Assembly (NCBI GenBank): GCA_963804825.1
Contig: CAWDRV010000003.1
Coordinates: 1,848,693 to 1,912,692 of the forward strand
Length of the DNA: 64,000 nt
Origin: JBKQVT01 sp963804825
Lineage (GTDB): Bacteria; Planctomycetota; Planctomycetia; Pirellulales; Thermoguttaceae
Direction: 5' to 3'
The notes beneath the pieces are model-generated. The model did no database searches and had not been told where the DNA came from. It saw only the letters and a program-made list of their open reading frames with translations. The first letter of the stretch is position 1. Every line of letters begins with the position of its first letter. Shown here one piece after another: positions 8,021 to 14,911 of the stretch. The position numbers were made by a program, and so were the translations under genes.

Positions 8021-9073
8021 ATGCGCTCGCGCAACGACGACATCTTCCAAGAGAGCACCATGACCTTCGGGGAACACCTCGAAGAGCTGCGTGCCTGTCT
8101 GTTCAAGGCCATTGTGGGACTGGTCCTCGGCTGTCTCGTCGGGCTGGCGGTGGGCGGCTACGTCACCCGGTTCATCCAGAAGCCGGTCCTGGACGCCCTG
8201 GCCGAATACTACGAGGATCAGGCGGCCCGAAAGGCCCAGGACCAGTTGGAGCAGTTTCGCCGGGCCGGCTATGACCTGCCGGGCGATTTCAAGGAGATCA
8301 AGAAGATCATGGTCGATGGCGGGCTGACCTTCGAGGAGGTCTACGTCAATCCCCAGGAGCTTCGTCGGCAATTGCAGCAGGGCAAGGCCGGCCAGCCTGC
8401 CTTGCCGGCGCCGCCGGCCGCCGACGGAAAGTTCACCGACAAGGACCTGGCGCGGGTCTTCCTGTGGCGGCGGACTGCCGACGATCCCCGCAGCCGGCTC
8501 AACAGCATGAGCTTTCAAGAGCCGTTTACGATCTACCTCAAGGCGTCGCTGCTGGCAGGGGTCATTTTCGCCAGCCCCTGGGTCTTCTATCAAATCTGGA
8601 CGTTTGTGGCCGCCGGCCTCTACCCGCGGGAAAGGCGATACGTTTACATTTATCTCCCCTTCAGCGTGGCGCTGTTCTTGGCGGGGGCGAGTTTGGCGTT
8701 TTTCGCGGTCTTCCCACCCGTGTTGAAGTTCCTGCTGGGATTCAACAGTTGGCAGCAGATCGATCCGGTGCTGCGGTTTAACGAGTGGATGGGGCTGCTG
8801 CTGATGATGCCGTTGGGGTTCGGCATCGCCTTTCAGTTGCCGCTGGTCATGCTGTTCCTGGAGCGGATCGGCGTGGTGAGCATCAAGAGCTACCTCTCGG
8901 CGTGGCGGGTGGCGGTGCTGGGCATCTTCATCGGGGCGATGATCCTGTTGCCCACGGGCGATCCCATCAGCATGATTCTGATGGCCATTCCGCTGACGAT
9001 GCTCTATTTTGGCGGCATCCTGCTTTGCCGTTACATGCCGCGGCATGGGGCGGGACTCGGGATTGGGGAGTAG
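8021..9073 (+). CDS. tatC: Sec-independent protein translocase subunit TatC with periplasmic insertion
   Basis: 350 aa, about 100 longer than standard TatC. The N-terminus carries the signal-peptide-docking motif MTFGEHLEELRACLFKA, then the first helix (VGLVLGCLVGLAVGGYV). Residues about 55-165 form a hydrophilic Gln/Lys/Pro-rich insertion between helix 1 and helix 2. From SMSFQEPFTIYLKASLLAG the usual TatC core resumes, with FVAAGLYPRERRY and later helices ending near LLCRYMP. It is an inner-membrane receptor for folded twin-arginine substrates. No tatA is adjacent. The start ATG 8021 precedes the conserved block by 13 residues; the ATG at the Met of MTFGEHL is possible. Confidence 0.93.
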   Translation: MRSRNDDIFQESTMTFGEHLEELRACLFKAIVGLVLGCLVGLAVGGYVTRFIQKPVLDALAEYYEDQAARKAQDQLEQFRRAGYDLPGDFKEIKKIMVDGGLTFEEVYVNPQELRRQLQQGKAGQPALPAPPAADGKFTDKDLARVFLWRRTADDPRSRLNSMSFQEPFTIYLKASLLAGVIFASPWVFYQIWTFVAAGLYPRERRYVYIYLPFSVALFLAGASLAFFAVFPPVLKFLLGFNSWQQIDPVLRFNEWMGLLLMMPLGFGIAFQLPLVMLFLERIGVVSIKSYLSAWRVAVLGIFIGAMILLPTGDPISMILMAIPLTMLYFGGILLCRYMPRHGAGLGIGE

Positions 9074-9080
9074 GGGGTGG

Positions 9081-9107
9081 AAAAGCCCCCGGACTGTGTC
9101 CGGGGGG
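9081..9107 (-). terminator. Rho-independent terminator of the P-II gene
   Basis: Read on the minus strand, CCCCCGGACACAGTCCGGGGG is followed by CTTTT. It lies 8 bases beyond the P-II stop codon and also abuts the end of tatC, so it separates the convergent pair. Confidence 0.75.
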
Positions 9108-9114
9108 TCCTTCT

Positions 9115-9462
9115 TCAGATCGCTTCGCCGCCGCGCTCGCCGGTGCGGATGCGGATGCAGTCTTCCAGAGGCAGGACGAAGATCTTGCCGTCGCCGATCT
9201 CGCCGGCGGCCCCGGTCCGGCCGCCGCGGATGATGGCGTCCACGGTCGGCTGGAGAAATTCCTCGTTGACGGCGATCGTCAACTGCACCTTCCGCAGCAG
9301 ATTGACGGCGAATTCATGGCCGCGGTACACCTCGGTGTGGCCCCGCTGACGCCCGAATCCTTGCACGTCCATGACGGTCAGCCGAAAGACCTCAACGTCG
9401 GCCAAGGCCGCCTTGATGGCCTCCAAGCGATGGGGCTGAATGATGGCGATGATAAGTTTCAC
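9115..9462 (-). CDS. P-II nitrogen regulatory protein (GlnB/GlnK family)
   Basis: 115 aa with a GTG start and a good AGGAAG ribosome-binding site 6 bases upstream. It is a trimeric signal protein that binds ATP/ADP and 2-oxoglutarate and controls nitrogen enzymes. Visible: MKLIIAIIQPHRLEAIKAAL, the T-loop region GFGRQRGHTEVYRGHEF (residues 35-51), and the C-loop TGAAGEIGDGKIFVLPLEDC with the BII Walker-like Gly-rich segment. At position 51, the Tyr that is uridylylated in enterobacteria, this protein has Phe; Tyr46 is kept. Covalent control by GlnD at the usual site is therefore unlikely. No amtB is adjacent, so GlnB versus GlnK cannot be decided. Confidence 0.92.
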   Translation of the reverse strand: MKLIIAIIQPHRLEAIKAALADVEVFRLTVMDVQGFGRQRGHTEVYRGHEFAVNLLRKVQLTIAVNEEFLQPTVDAIIRGGRTGAAGEIGDGKIFVLPLEDCIRIRTGERGGEAI

Positions 9463-9492
9463 GGCAGACTTCCTGGCGGTGTTAGCTATCTC

Positions 9493-9521
9493 ATCGTATC
9501 CGCTGGGACCGGATGGCTCAA
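9493..9521 (-). promoter_or_regulatory. Candidate promoter of the P-II gene
   Basis: On the minus strand TTGAGC (9521-9516) and TACGAT (9498-9493) are separated by 17 bases, about 30 bases before the GTG start. Both boxes match four of six consensus positions. Confidence 0.35.
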
Positions 9522-9532
9522 GGGGAGGAGAA

Positions 9533-9568
9533 AACTTAGAGCTTAGAACTTAGAGCTTAGAACTTAGG
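9533..9568. repeat. Single-arm AACTTAGAGCTTAG array
   Basis: About 36 bases of tandem AACTTAG/AGCTTAG units, the same motif as the array at 4.87 kb but without the complementary arm. Confidence 0.6.
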
Positions 9569-9594
9569 AAAAGCCCCCGGGCTGCGCCGGGGGG
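9569..9594 (-). terminator. Terminator for the porin gene (minus strand)
   Basis: Minus-strand stem CCCCCGGCGCAGCCCGGGGG followed by CTTTT, about 170 bases downstream of the porin stop. It pairs with an oppositely oriented copy at 9627-9655. Confidence 0.6.
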
Positions 9595-9626
9595 ACGGGG
9601 TGGCATCCGCTTGCGGTTTCGCAATC

Positions 9627-9655
9627 GCCCCCCGGACACAGTCCGGGGGCTTTTT
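9627..9655 (+). terminator. Plus-strand intrinsic terminator
   Basis: CCCCCGGACACAGTCCGGGGG followed by CTTTTT. No plus-strand gene ends nearby, so it is either part of a bidirectional pair with 9569-9594 or a mobile terminator-like repeat. Confidence 0.55.
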
Positions 9656-9763
9656 GATTCCCAATCCCGAATCCCGAATCCCAATAAAATTAGGGGGGGG
9701 GCTTCCACCATCGAGTGGCGTGTGCCCCCCATGTCGCTCTTGGAGGTGTCGAGCCGAAGCTGT

Positions 9764-11167
9764 TTAGAACTTGACGATCAAGTCGGTCGCCCAGAGGAAT
9801 TGATCGTTCTTCTGGCCGGCGTCAAAGGGCCGTTGGCCGCCGGGGAGCGAGTCGGTGGCCCAGTCGTAGCGGAGTTCGCTGCGGATCAAAACATTCTTGC
9901 TCTGATGCGGTTTCCAGTTCACGCCCCAGGTCAGGGCATTGTAATGGGCGGGAACGGGAGTGCCCGCGGGCGGACCGACCTGCGCGACAACCGTCCCGTC
10001 GTCGTCGCTGAACCACTCATACCTCATGCCGGCCGACCAGCAGTCGTTGATCGTGTAAATGAGGTACGGGGCGAAGCTGAACCAGTCGCCGTGGGTAAAG
10101 CCGTGCGCGGTCGGAATGGCGCCGTTGTCGTATCCCAGGTTGTGCTCGAAGGCGAACAACCACTTCTCCCCGATCTTCTGCGTGAAGACCAGGCAGTAAT
10201 GGTAGCGGGTGGCCTCAGGATTGACGTTGTCGGTATTGCCGAAGAACGATTCCCAAGCCAGCGTGGTCTTCTGGTCCTTGCTGGTCCAGTTGAAACCGCC
10301 GAAGTAGTTGATCTTGGCGACGGGGTCGGTCCAGTTGTTCCAGCCGTTGTCGATGCCGAAGTTGGACGTGAGTTGGTCGTTGACCTTGTACATGGCTTCG
10401 CCGCCGCTGAGGGTCGTGGGCTGGCCGTAGAGGAAGGCGTAGCTATGCGAGTAGAAGAAATTTTCCTGCGACATGACGCTCTCGTAGCCGCACGGCGCCA
10501 GGAAGTGGCCGGCGCGGAACACCCACTTGTTGATGGCCAAATCGCCGTACATTTGCGGCATGGCCAGGCCGTAGAACCGCCCGCTGGTCCACTCGGTATC
10601 GAGTCCGGCCGCCTCGGCATAGCGGTGGTCCTCGCCGTAGAGCAGGTCCACGCGGCCGCCGACGTCAACGCCGCAATCGTTCTCGACCTTCGTCACGCGC
10701 TCCGCGATCAAGTACAGTTGATTGAGCATGTACTCGTTGGCGCGGTCGTTGTAGCCGACCGGCCCGTTGAAGCCGTTCGTCGGGTTGCTCGGATTCCAGG
10801 TGAAGCCCTGGTCGAGCCAGCCGCGGACGTCGATGCGATTCTCGTCGAGGACGCAGATGTTCTTGAAGAGTTTGAAGCCGGTGTCTTCGTCGGGCGTTTC
10901 CTCGTCTTTCTTTTCCGCTTCCGGTTTCTTTTCGGTCGGCGGATTGGTCGGGTTGGGCGCGGCGGCCGCAGGCGGGTTGCTCGGCGGCGCCGCGGTGTCG
11001 TCCTGGGCCGCGAACAGAAGGTCCGTGTTGCTGGCGTTCGCGTACGATGCCTGCTGGACGCCCGCCGGCTGGCGCAGGTCGGTGGCGGCGCCCGTTTGAG
11101 CGTGGGCGGCGCCGACGCCCAGGATGAAACAAACGCCGCCGGCAAGGGCCAGGGTTACGATCCTCAT
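9764..11167 (-). CDS. Outer-membrane beta-barrel porin (BBP2/OmpL-like)
   Basis: 467 aa from the ATG of MRIVTLALAGG, with GGAG 5 bases upstream. A signal peptide of about 23 residues ends at AHA-QTG. Residues about 25-105 are a Pro/Ala and Glu/Lys-rich spacer (NPPTEKKPEAEKK). From about residue 115 the sequence alternates short amphipathic strands rich in Trp, Tyr and Phe: DVRGWLDQGFTWNP, NDRANEYMLNQLYLIAERV, VDVGGRVDLLYGEDHRY, WAFRAGHF-type segments and a C-terminal Phe in ATDLIVKF. This is the pattern of the putative beta-barrel porin family PF07642. It is single-gene, minus strand, with its terminator at 9569. The transported substrate is unknown. Confidence 0.8.
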   Translation of the reverse strand: MRIVTLALAGGVCFILGVGAAHAQTGAATDLRQPAGVQQASYANASNTDLLFAAQDDTAAPPSNPPAAAAPNPTNPPTEKKPEAEKKDEETPDEDTGFKLFKNICVLDENRIDVRGWLDQGFTWNPSNPTNGFNGPVGYNDRANEYMLNQLYLIAERVTKVENDCGVDVGGRVDLLYGEDHRYAEAAGLDTEWTSGRFYGLAMPQMYGDLAINKWVFRAGHFLAPCGYESVMSQENFFYSHSYAFLYGQPTTLSGGEAMYKVNDQLTSNFGIDNGWNNWTDPVAKINYFGGFNWTSKDQKTTLAWESFFGNTDNVNPEATRYHYCLVFTQKIGEKWLFAFEHNLGYDNGAIPTAHGFTHGDWFSFAPYLIYTINDCWSAGMRYEWFSDDDGTVVAQVGPPAGTPVPAHYNALTWGVNWKPHQSKNVLIRSELRYDWATDSLPGGQRPFDAGQKNDQFLWATDLIVKF

Positions 11168-11356
11168 GACATATTGCTCCGTGATTGAGGGAAAGGGAGG
11201 CCGCACACGCGTTCGCCGGTCTGAACCGTCCTGCTATCGGACAAGCGTCAAGTCCCGAATAATTAGAAAGACCGTGAAATCAAGGCGAAGCGGCAAAAGC
11301 GGCACTTGCGGCGGGAAGAGGTAGCGGTTGTGCCGATCGTGCCGAGTCGGAACGGG

Positions 11357-11491
11357 GTCGGAACAGGGTGCAGCCAGTGTGTCGGCCGCCGCTTCCTTTG
11401 CACCGTTCTCGGCCGCCGTTTGCGCCGCACGGTGGAAAGTCTAGCAGAAATCATCCCCACTTGCCAATACTCGCCGCGTCCCTGTTTCGAC
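11357..11491. repeat. MITE-like element, copy 1
   Basis: About 135 bases with terminal inverted repeats related to GTCGAAACGGGGACGC (left end diverged, right end GCGTCCCTGTTTCGAC). The interior GTCTAGCAGAAATCATC and TGCCAATACTCGCC is shared with the copy at 14041-14176. No coding capacity. Confidence 0.75.
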
Positions 11492-11499
11492 TCCCTTTT

Positions 11500-11754
11500 T
11501 CATTTGTGGGACATAACCAATGCGCAGAGGAGGAACATGATGGCGGCGGCAATCACCATGATGGATGGCCCCAAGCACATCTTGATGCGATCCTCCGTGG
11601 AGAATTCACTTCTTGCGAGCCGCCCGCATTTCTTGCAATGGAGCGGGCCGAACGCGGCGACGAATAGGGCGCCCGCTAAACCTCCGGCTCTACGCGTGCC
11701 ACTGCTGGAGGCCCTCTGAATCGGTTTTCCACATCGCGGACACTTGTAGGCCAC
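11500..11754 (-). CDS. Zinc-ribbon membrane protein, paralogue A
   Basis: 84 aa from a GTG at 11754, selected by alignment with its neighbour paralogue. It starts VAYKCPRCGKPIQ, a CxxCG zinc ribbon whose second half is LHCKKCGRLAR around residue 45. Between them is a Gly/Ala-rich hydrophobic segment (GGLAGALFVAAFG), and a C-terminal transmembrane helix (SIMVIAAAIMFLLCALVM) follows TEDRIKM. It is a small inner-membrane protein of unknown role. The adjacent gene at 11832 is a clear tandem duplicate, and MITE copies lie on both sides and between the two. Confidence 0.7.
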   Translation of the reverse strand: MAYKCPRCGKPIQRASSSGTRRAGGLAGALFVAAFGPLHCKKCGRLARSEFSTEDRIKMCLGPSIMVIAAAIMFLLCALVMSHK

Positions 11755-11786
11755 GAGACAATTCCTTTCTTCTTTGCCATGCCGAA

Positions 11787-11826
11787 GTTGAACCGGGGAC
11801 GCAGCGAGCCGCGTCCCAGTTTCGAT
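11787..11826. repeat. MITE-like element, 40-base internally deleted copy
   Basis: The two inverted termini (GTTGAACCGGGGACGC and GCGTCCCAGTTTCGAT) are separated by only 8 bases, as expected for an internal deletion derivative. It lies between the two zinc-ribbon paralogues. Confidence 0.65.
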
Positions 11827-11831
11827 TTCCC

Positions 11832-12089
11832 TCATTTCAGGATAGAAATAAGCCACAAGCAGAGAATGAGTAGTGCGATAGCAGCAATCACCATGACGGA
11901 TGTCCCCAACGCCATCTTGGTCCGGTCCTCTGCGGGGAATTCACGTCTTGCGATCTTTCCACATTTCTTGCACTGGAGGGAACCAAATGCGGCATAGAAT
12001 AGAGCGCCAACTGAACCTGCGGCGCTTCGTGCGAAATCGCTGTGGCCTCTCCGAACCGGTTTTCCGCATCGCGGACACTTGTAGGCCAT
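11832..12089 (-). CDS. Zinc-ribbon membrane protein, paralogue B
   Basis: 85 aa, ATG start. MAYKCPRCGKPVRRG opens the zinc ribbon and LQCKKCGKIARREFPAEDR closes it; a hydrophobic GSVGALFYAAFG lies between, and the C-terminus is a membrane helix (TSVMVIAAIALLILCLWLIS). Identity to paralogue A at 11500 is visible over the full length, showing a tandem duplication. It is likely anchored in the inner membrane with the zinc ribbon in the cytoplasm. I do not recognise a named family. Confidence 0.75.
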   Translation of the reverse strand: MAYKCPRCGKPVRRGHSDFARSAAGSVGALFYAAFGSLQCKKCGKIARREFPAEDRTKMALGTSVMVIAAIALLILCLWLISILK

Positions 12090-12121
12090 GAGAAACCCCC
12101 TCTTTTCATTGCCTTGCCGAA

Positions 12122-12220
12122 GTCAAATCAGGACGCAGCCAGTTTGTCGGCCGGCGCATGGCGGAAAGTCTAGCGGAAATCATCCCATCTTGTCAATTCT
12201 AGCTGCGTCCCCGTTTCAAC
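12122..12220. repeat. MITE-like element, copy 2
   Basis: About 99 bases. The right terminal repeat GCGTCCCCGTTTCAAC is intact, the left end (GTCAAATCAGGACGC) is diverged, and the interior shares TCTAGCGGAAATCATCCCA with the other copies. Its right end overlaps the stop codon of the cytidylate-kinase-like gene. Confidence 0.72.
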
Positions 12221-12992
12221 TCCGATGGATATCGAAACACGATGCCAGGGCTTCGGCAATCAGATTCGCGGCACGCTGCAGCCCGAGCTTCTCGACGTTG
12301 ATCACCAGATCGAATAGGTGCGGATCGGCAATGTCGCGATGGAAGTATTGTCGGCCACACTCCTGCCGGCCGGCGTCCGCCTTCTCAACGTAATCACGGG
12401 CTTGCTCGAAACTCAGGCGCCGACGCTCCATGATCTGCTGCACGCGGTACTTGAGTGGCGCGATCAGCCGCACGCGCAGACCGCGATCGTGCGGCAAGAG
12501 GAATTGCGCGCCGCGGCCGACGAAGATGACTTTCCCCGCCCGTGCGGCCACGAGAATCACCCGACCGAGGCGAAACACGTACTCCACTTGGGAAACGGAA
12601 GCCGGATCGATCCACTTGCCGAAGGTTTCTACGAACCAGTTGGTGGGGGTTTCGTCCACACGTTCCAGCGCGGCGAGAGAGGTGTGGTATCTCTCGGCCA
12701 GGCATTCGAGGAGTTCCCGATCAAAAACCTCCCAGCCGATCGTTTCGCCGATCAGCCGTGCGACTCGGCTGCCCCCAGCCCCGGCTTCCCGAGAGATGGT
12801 CAAATAAGGGCCGATGCCCGTGGGGCTTCCGGCGTTCGGCGCCGCGGCAGCACTCTCCTGGCCTTGGTGCGCAAGCAGCCAACGCTGCATCTGGCGCTCT
12901 GCGGCGGCGATAACATCTTGGTTCGTCTTACTCCGGGAGTCCCGCTCGATGGCAGCAACGAGTTTCGCGTCATCGTACTCCTGCTTGCTCAT
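12216..12992 (-). CDS. Cytidylate kinase-like family protein
   Basis: 258 aa from the ATG of MSKQEYDDAKL. After about 70 residues of N-terminal helix, the P-loop region reads ISREAGAGGSRVARLIGE, the variant nucleotide-binding motif of the cytidylate-kinase-like family (PF13189), followed by WEVFDRELLECLAERY, the conserved GRGAQFLLP and VRLIAPLKYRVQQIMERRRL. The product binds a nucleoside or nucleotide phosphate; the real substrate of this family is not established. Genuine Cmk proteins have a canonical GxxGxGKS, which is lacking here. The last codon and the TGA fall in the terminal repeat of a MITE-like element, so the natural C-terminus may have been altered. Confidence 0.78.
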   Translation of the reverse strand: MSKQEYDDAKLVAAIERDSRSKTNQDVIAAAERQMQRWLLAHQGQESAAAAPNAGSPTGIGPYLTISREAGAGGSRVARLIGETIGWEVFDRELLECLAERYHTSLAALERVDETPTNWFVETFGKWIDPASVSQVEYVFRLGRVILVAARAGKVIFVGRGAQFLLPHDRGLRVRLIAPLKYRVQQIMERRRLSFEQARDYVEKADAGRQECGRQYFHRDIADPHLFDLVINVEKLGLQRAANLIAEALASCFDIHRS

Positions 12993-13087
12993 GCTCGCAC
13001 CTCCAAACAAAAGTGAACTGCGGCGGCTTTCCGCTTGATTCGATCCATGTGACTACCTCCACAATTGCAACCTGGACCAGTTTCCAT

Positions 13088-14012
13088 TTACCCGTTTGTC
13101 GCCGGCCGGTAGACCAGCACGGGCGTAAAGGTGCCCCGCACTACCTTGTCGGCGACGCTCCCCAACAGCAATCGTTTGAAAGCGCCTCGGCCGTGGATCG
13201 CGATGGCGATAAGCTCCATTTTCTCGTCACGGGCTACGTCGAGAACGGCGGCGGCAGTGGACGCGCCCACGGCAACGTGCGTTTGGATGCGCAACGCTTT
13301 GGCTCGCAAACGCTCCGCCACCCCGTCGAGATAGGCTTGGGCCTCAGCCCTTCTTTTCACAAGTCGAGGTTGTCGATCGCGCTGAGTTCCTCTGGAGCGG
13401 GAACGCCATCGGGAAGTAAACTGGGCTGGACGGCTCGAATGAGGGTGTACTCAGCGTCCATGAGGCTTCCCAAGGCGATGGTCGGTTCCAGCACTCGTTC
13501 GGCGAACTTCGATCCGTCCAAAGGAACCAGGATGCGTCTCAGGGTTGGCTCTGGCCCCGGATCTGCCGAAGCCTCCTGGGGATGCACCAGCAGGATCGGG
13601 GCCGGAGCGTTCAGTACGACTTCAAGGGCAACGCTGCCGAGCCAGAAGCGGCTCAGCGGGCCGCGACCGTGGGTGGTCATCACGACCAGATCGGCAGCCT
13701 TCGTTCGGACGCGTTCCAGGATGCCGTCCACGATCACGCCGTGGGCGAGAGCAGCGGTCACCGGCACCGAGGCAGTTTTCTGCAACCGCTTCACGATTGC
13801 GTCGAGATACGCCTGCTCTTGCTCCTTGAATATGGCGTCCTCCGTCGGATCGAAGGGCAGCCAACTGCATTCGGGTTGCTGAAGCGCGTAGAGGACATGG
13901 ACCAGCATGACTTCCAGGTGGCGCCCGCCCGATTGGCGATATTCAAGGCCAACGGCAGCGCTTGTTCCGCAAACTTTGAGCCATCAAGCGGGACAAGAAT
14001 CGAATGGTACAT
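13088..14012 (-). pseudogene. Tandem-domain universal stress protein, frameshifted
   Basis: Two UspA domains are readable in three frames. Domain 1 starts MYHSILVPLDGSKFAEQALP at 14012; one base is lost near 13915 and the frame continues LEVMLVHVLYALQQPE, LVVMTTHGRGPLSRFWLGS and APILLVHP. Domain 2 follows with RRILVPLDGSKFAERVL; near 13365 a second single-base shift leads into AQAYLDGVAERLRAKA and the final IAIHGRGAFKRLLLGSVADKVV and PVLVYRP. The ATP-binding G-2x-G-9x-G(S) pattern is visible in both C-terminal halves. If the two indels are sequencing errors the gene would encode about 305 aa of an intact stress protein. Confidence 0.8.
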
Positions 14013-14040
14013 GGCGAATCCCCCTTCTTCGCGTTGGGGA

Positions 14041-14176
14041 GTCGAAACGGGGACGCAGCTAGTTTTTCGGCTGCGGCATCCCTTGCGCCGTTCTCGGACG
14101 CCCTTAGCGTCGCACGGTCGAAAGTCTAGCAGAAATCATCCCCACCTGCCAATACTCGCCGCGTCCCCGTTTCGAC
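14041..14176. repeat. MITE-like element, copy 3 (best preserved)
   Basis: 136 bases with perfect 16-bp terminal inverted repeats GTCGAAACGGGGACGC / GCGTCCCCGTTTCGAC. It shares the interior TCTAGCAGAAATCATCCCC with copies 1 and 2. No open frame of interest. Confidence 0.85.
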
Positions 14177-14305
14177 TCCCGACGCCGGCCAGCGTACCGG
14201 CCGCACGGCCCCCCCAAACAGCCCCCTCTAGCCGCCGGCCGCGTTCAAACCGGCTTCCACGCCCCCTCGAACTTTGATATATTGTAAATGGTGGGGGCGG
14301 CGTGG

Positions 14306-14617
14306 ATGACCGATACTCTGAAACGGATCAAACGGGCAATTCTGACGGGTGATTACGCTTTTAGCGAGAAAGCCCGGATGGAAATGGAGGCCGACCAGAT
14401 TACCGAGTTGGATGTCGCGGAGTCCATACTCAATGCAGTGGCGATCTACAAGACCGTCCGGTCGGTCGGTCCCGGTCAAGGTCATCGGCGAGAGATGTTG
14501 CACATCATCCAAAGCACGAACTTGAACGGCTTGGCCATCTACAGCAAGGGAAAGCTGGTCTCCGACGCCGGCCACGACACCTACTACTTCCTGATATCTT
14601 CCAAAAAAGCCCTCTAG
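14306..14617 (+). CDS. DUF4258-type protein, probable toxin partner
   Basis: 103 aa from ATG 14306; ATG 14288 would add six residues. It is a small alpha/beta protein: FSEKARMEMEADQITELDV and AESILNAVAIYK, then VRSVGPGQGHRREMLHIIQS and GLAIYSKGKLVSDAGHDTYYFL. This matches the DUF4258 fold, related to RelE/MqsR-like mRNA interferases. It is followed after 12 bases by a YgiT-type zinc-finger protein, the usual partner, so a type II toxin-antitoxin pair is likely. Nuclease activity is inferred. A TATATT box lies just upstream. The pair sits between two MITE-like copies. Confidence 0.7.
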   Translation: MTDTLKRIKRAILTGDYAFSEKARMEMEADQITELDVAESILNAVAIYKTVRSVGPGQGHRREMLHIIQSTNLNGLAIYSKGKLVSDAGHDTYYFLISSKKAL

Positions 14618-14629
14618 GCGGTCATCCTC

Positions 14630-14842
14630 ATGAATCAGATCATAAAATGTCCGTCCTGCGGTAGTGCGAAGATCAAGCGGGTGCGGCGGAAGTGGTCGGG
14701 AGAGTACAAGGGCCAAAGTTACACGGTGGAAAACCTCGAATTCTACGAATGTCCCGACTGCAAAGAGCAAGTCTACGATCCCGAGGCCATGCGGGCCATC
14801 GAGTCCAACTCGCCGGCCTTTACCAAATCCGCCACGACTTGA
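14630..14842 (+). CDS. YgiT/MqsA-type zinc-finger protein (probable antitoxin)
   Basis: 70 aa. The zinc site CPSCGSAKIKRV and CPDCKEQVYDPEA is the hallmark of YgiT-type fingers, with a beta-hairpin between them (YKGQSYTVENLEFYE). Full MqsA antitoxins carry a C-terminal helix-turn-helix of about 60 residues; this protein stops after the zinc domain, so it may neutralise the upstream DUF4258 protein without acting as a repressor. The two genes are 12 bases apart. A truncated MITE-like end begins one base after its stop codon region. Confidence 0.75.
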   Translation: MNQIIKCPSCGSAKIKRVRRKWSGEYKGQSYTVENLEFYECPDCKEQVYDPEAMRAIESNSPAFTKSATT

Positions 14843-14843
14843 G

Positions 14844-14881
14844 GTTGAAACGGGGACGCGGCTAGTTGGTCGGCTGCCGCC
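14844..14881. repeat. MITE-like element, left-end fragment
   Basis: GTTGAAACGGGGACGC followed by GGCTAGTTGGTCGGCTGCCG matches the left 38 bases of copy 3; the rest is missing. It lies between the YgiT gene and ftsY. Confidence 0.65.
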
Positions 14882-14911
14882 GGTGGGTGTGGAACGCCGG
14901 AATCTTCCCTC

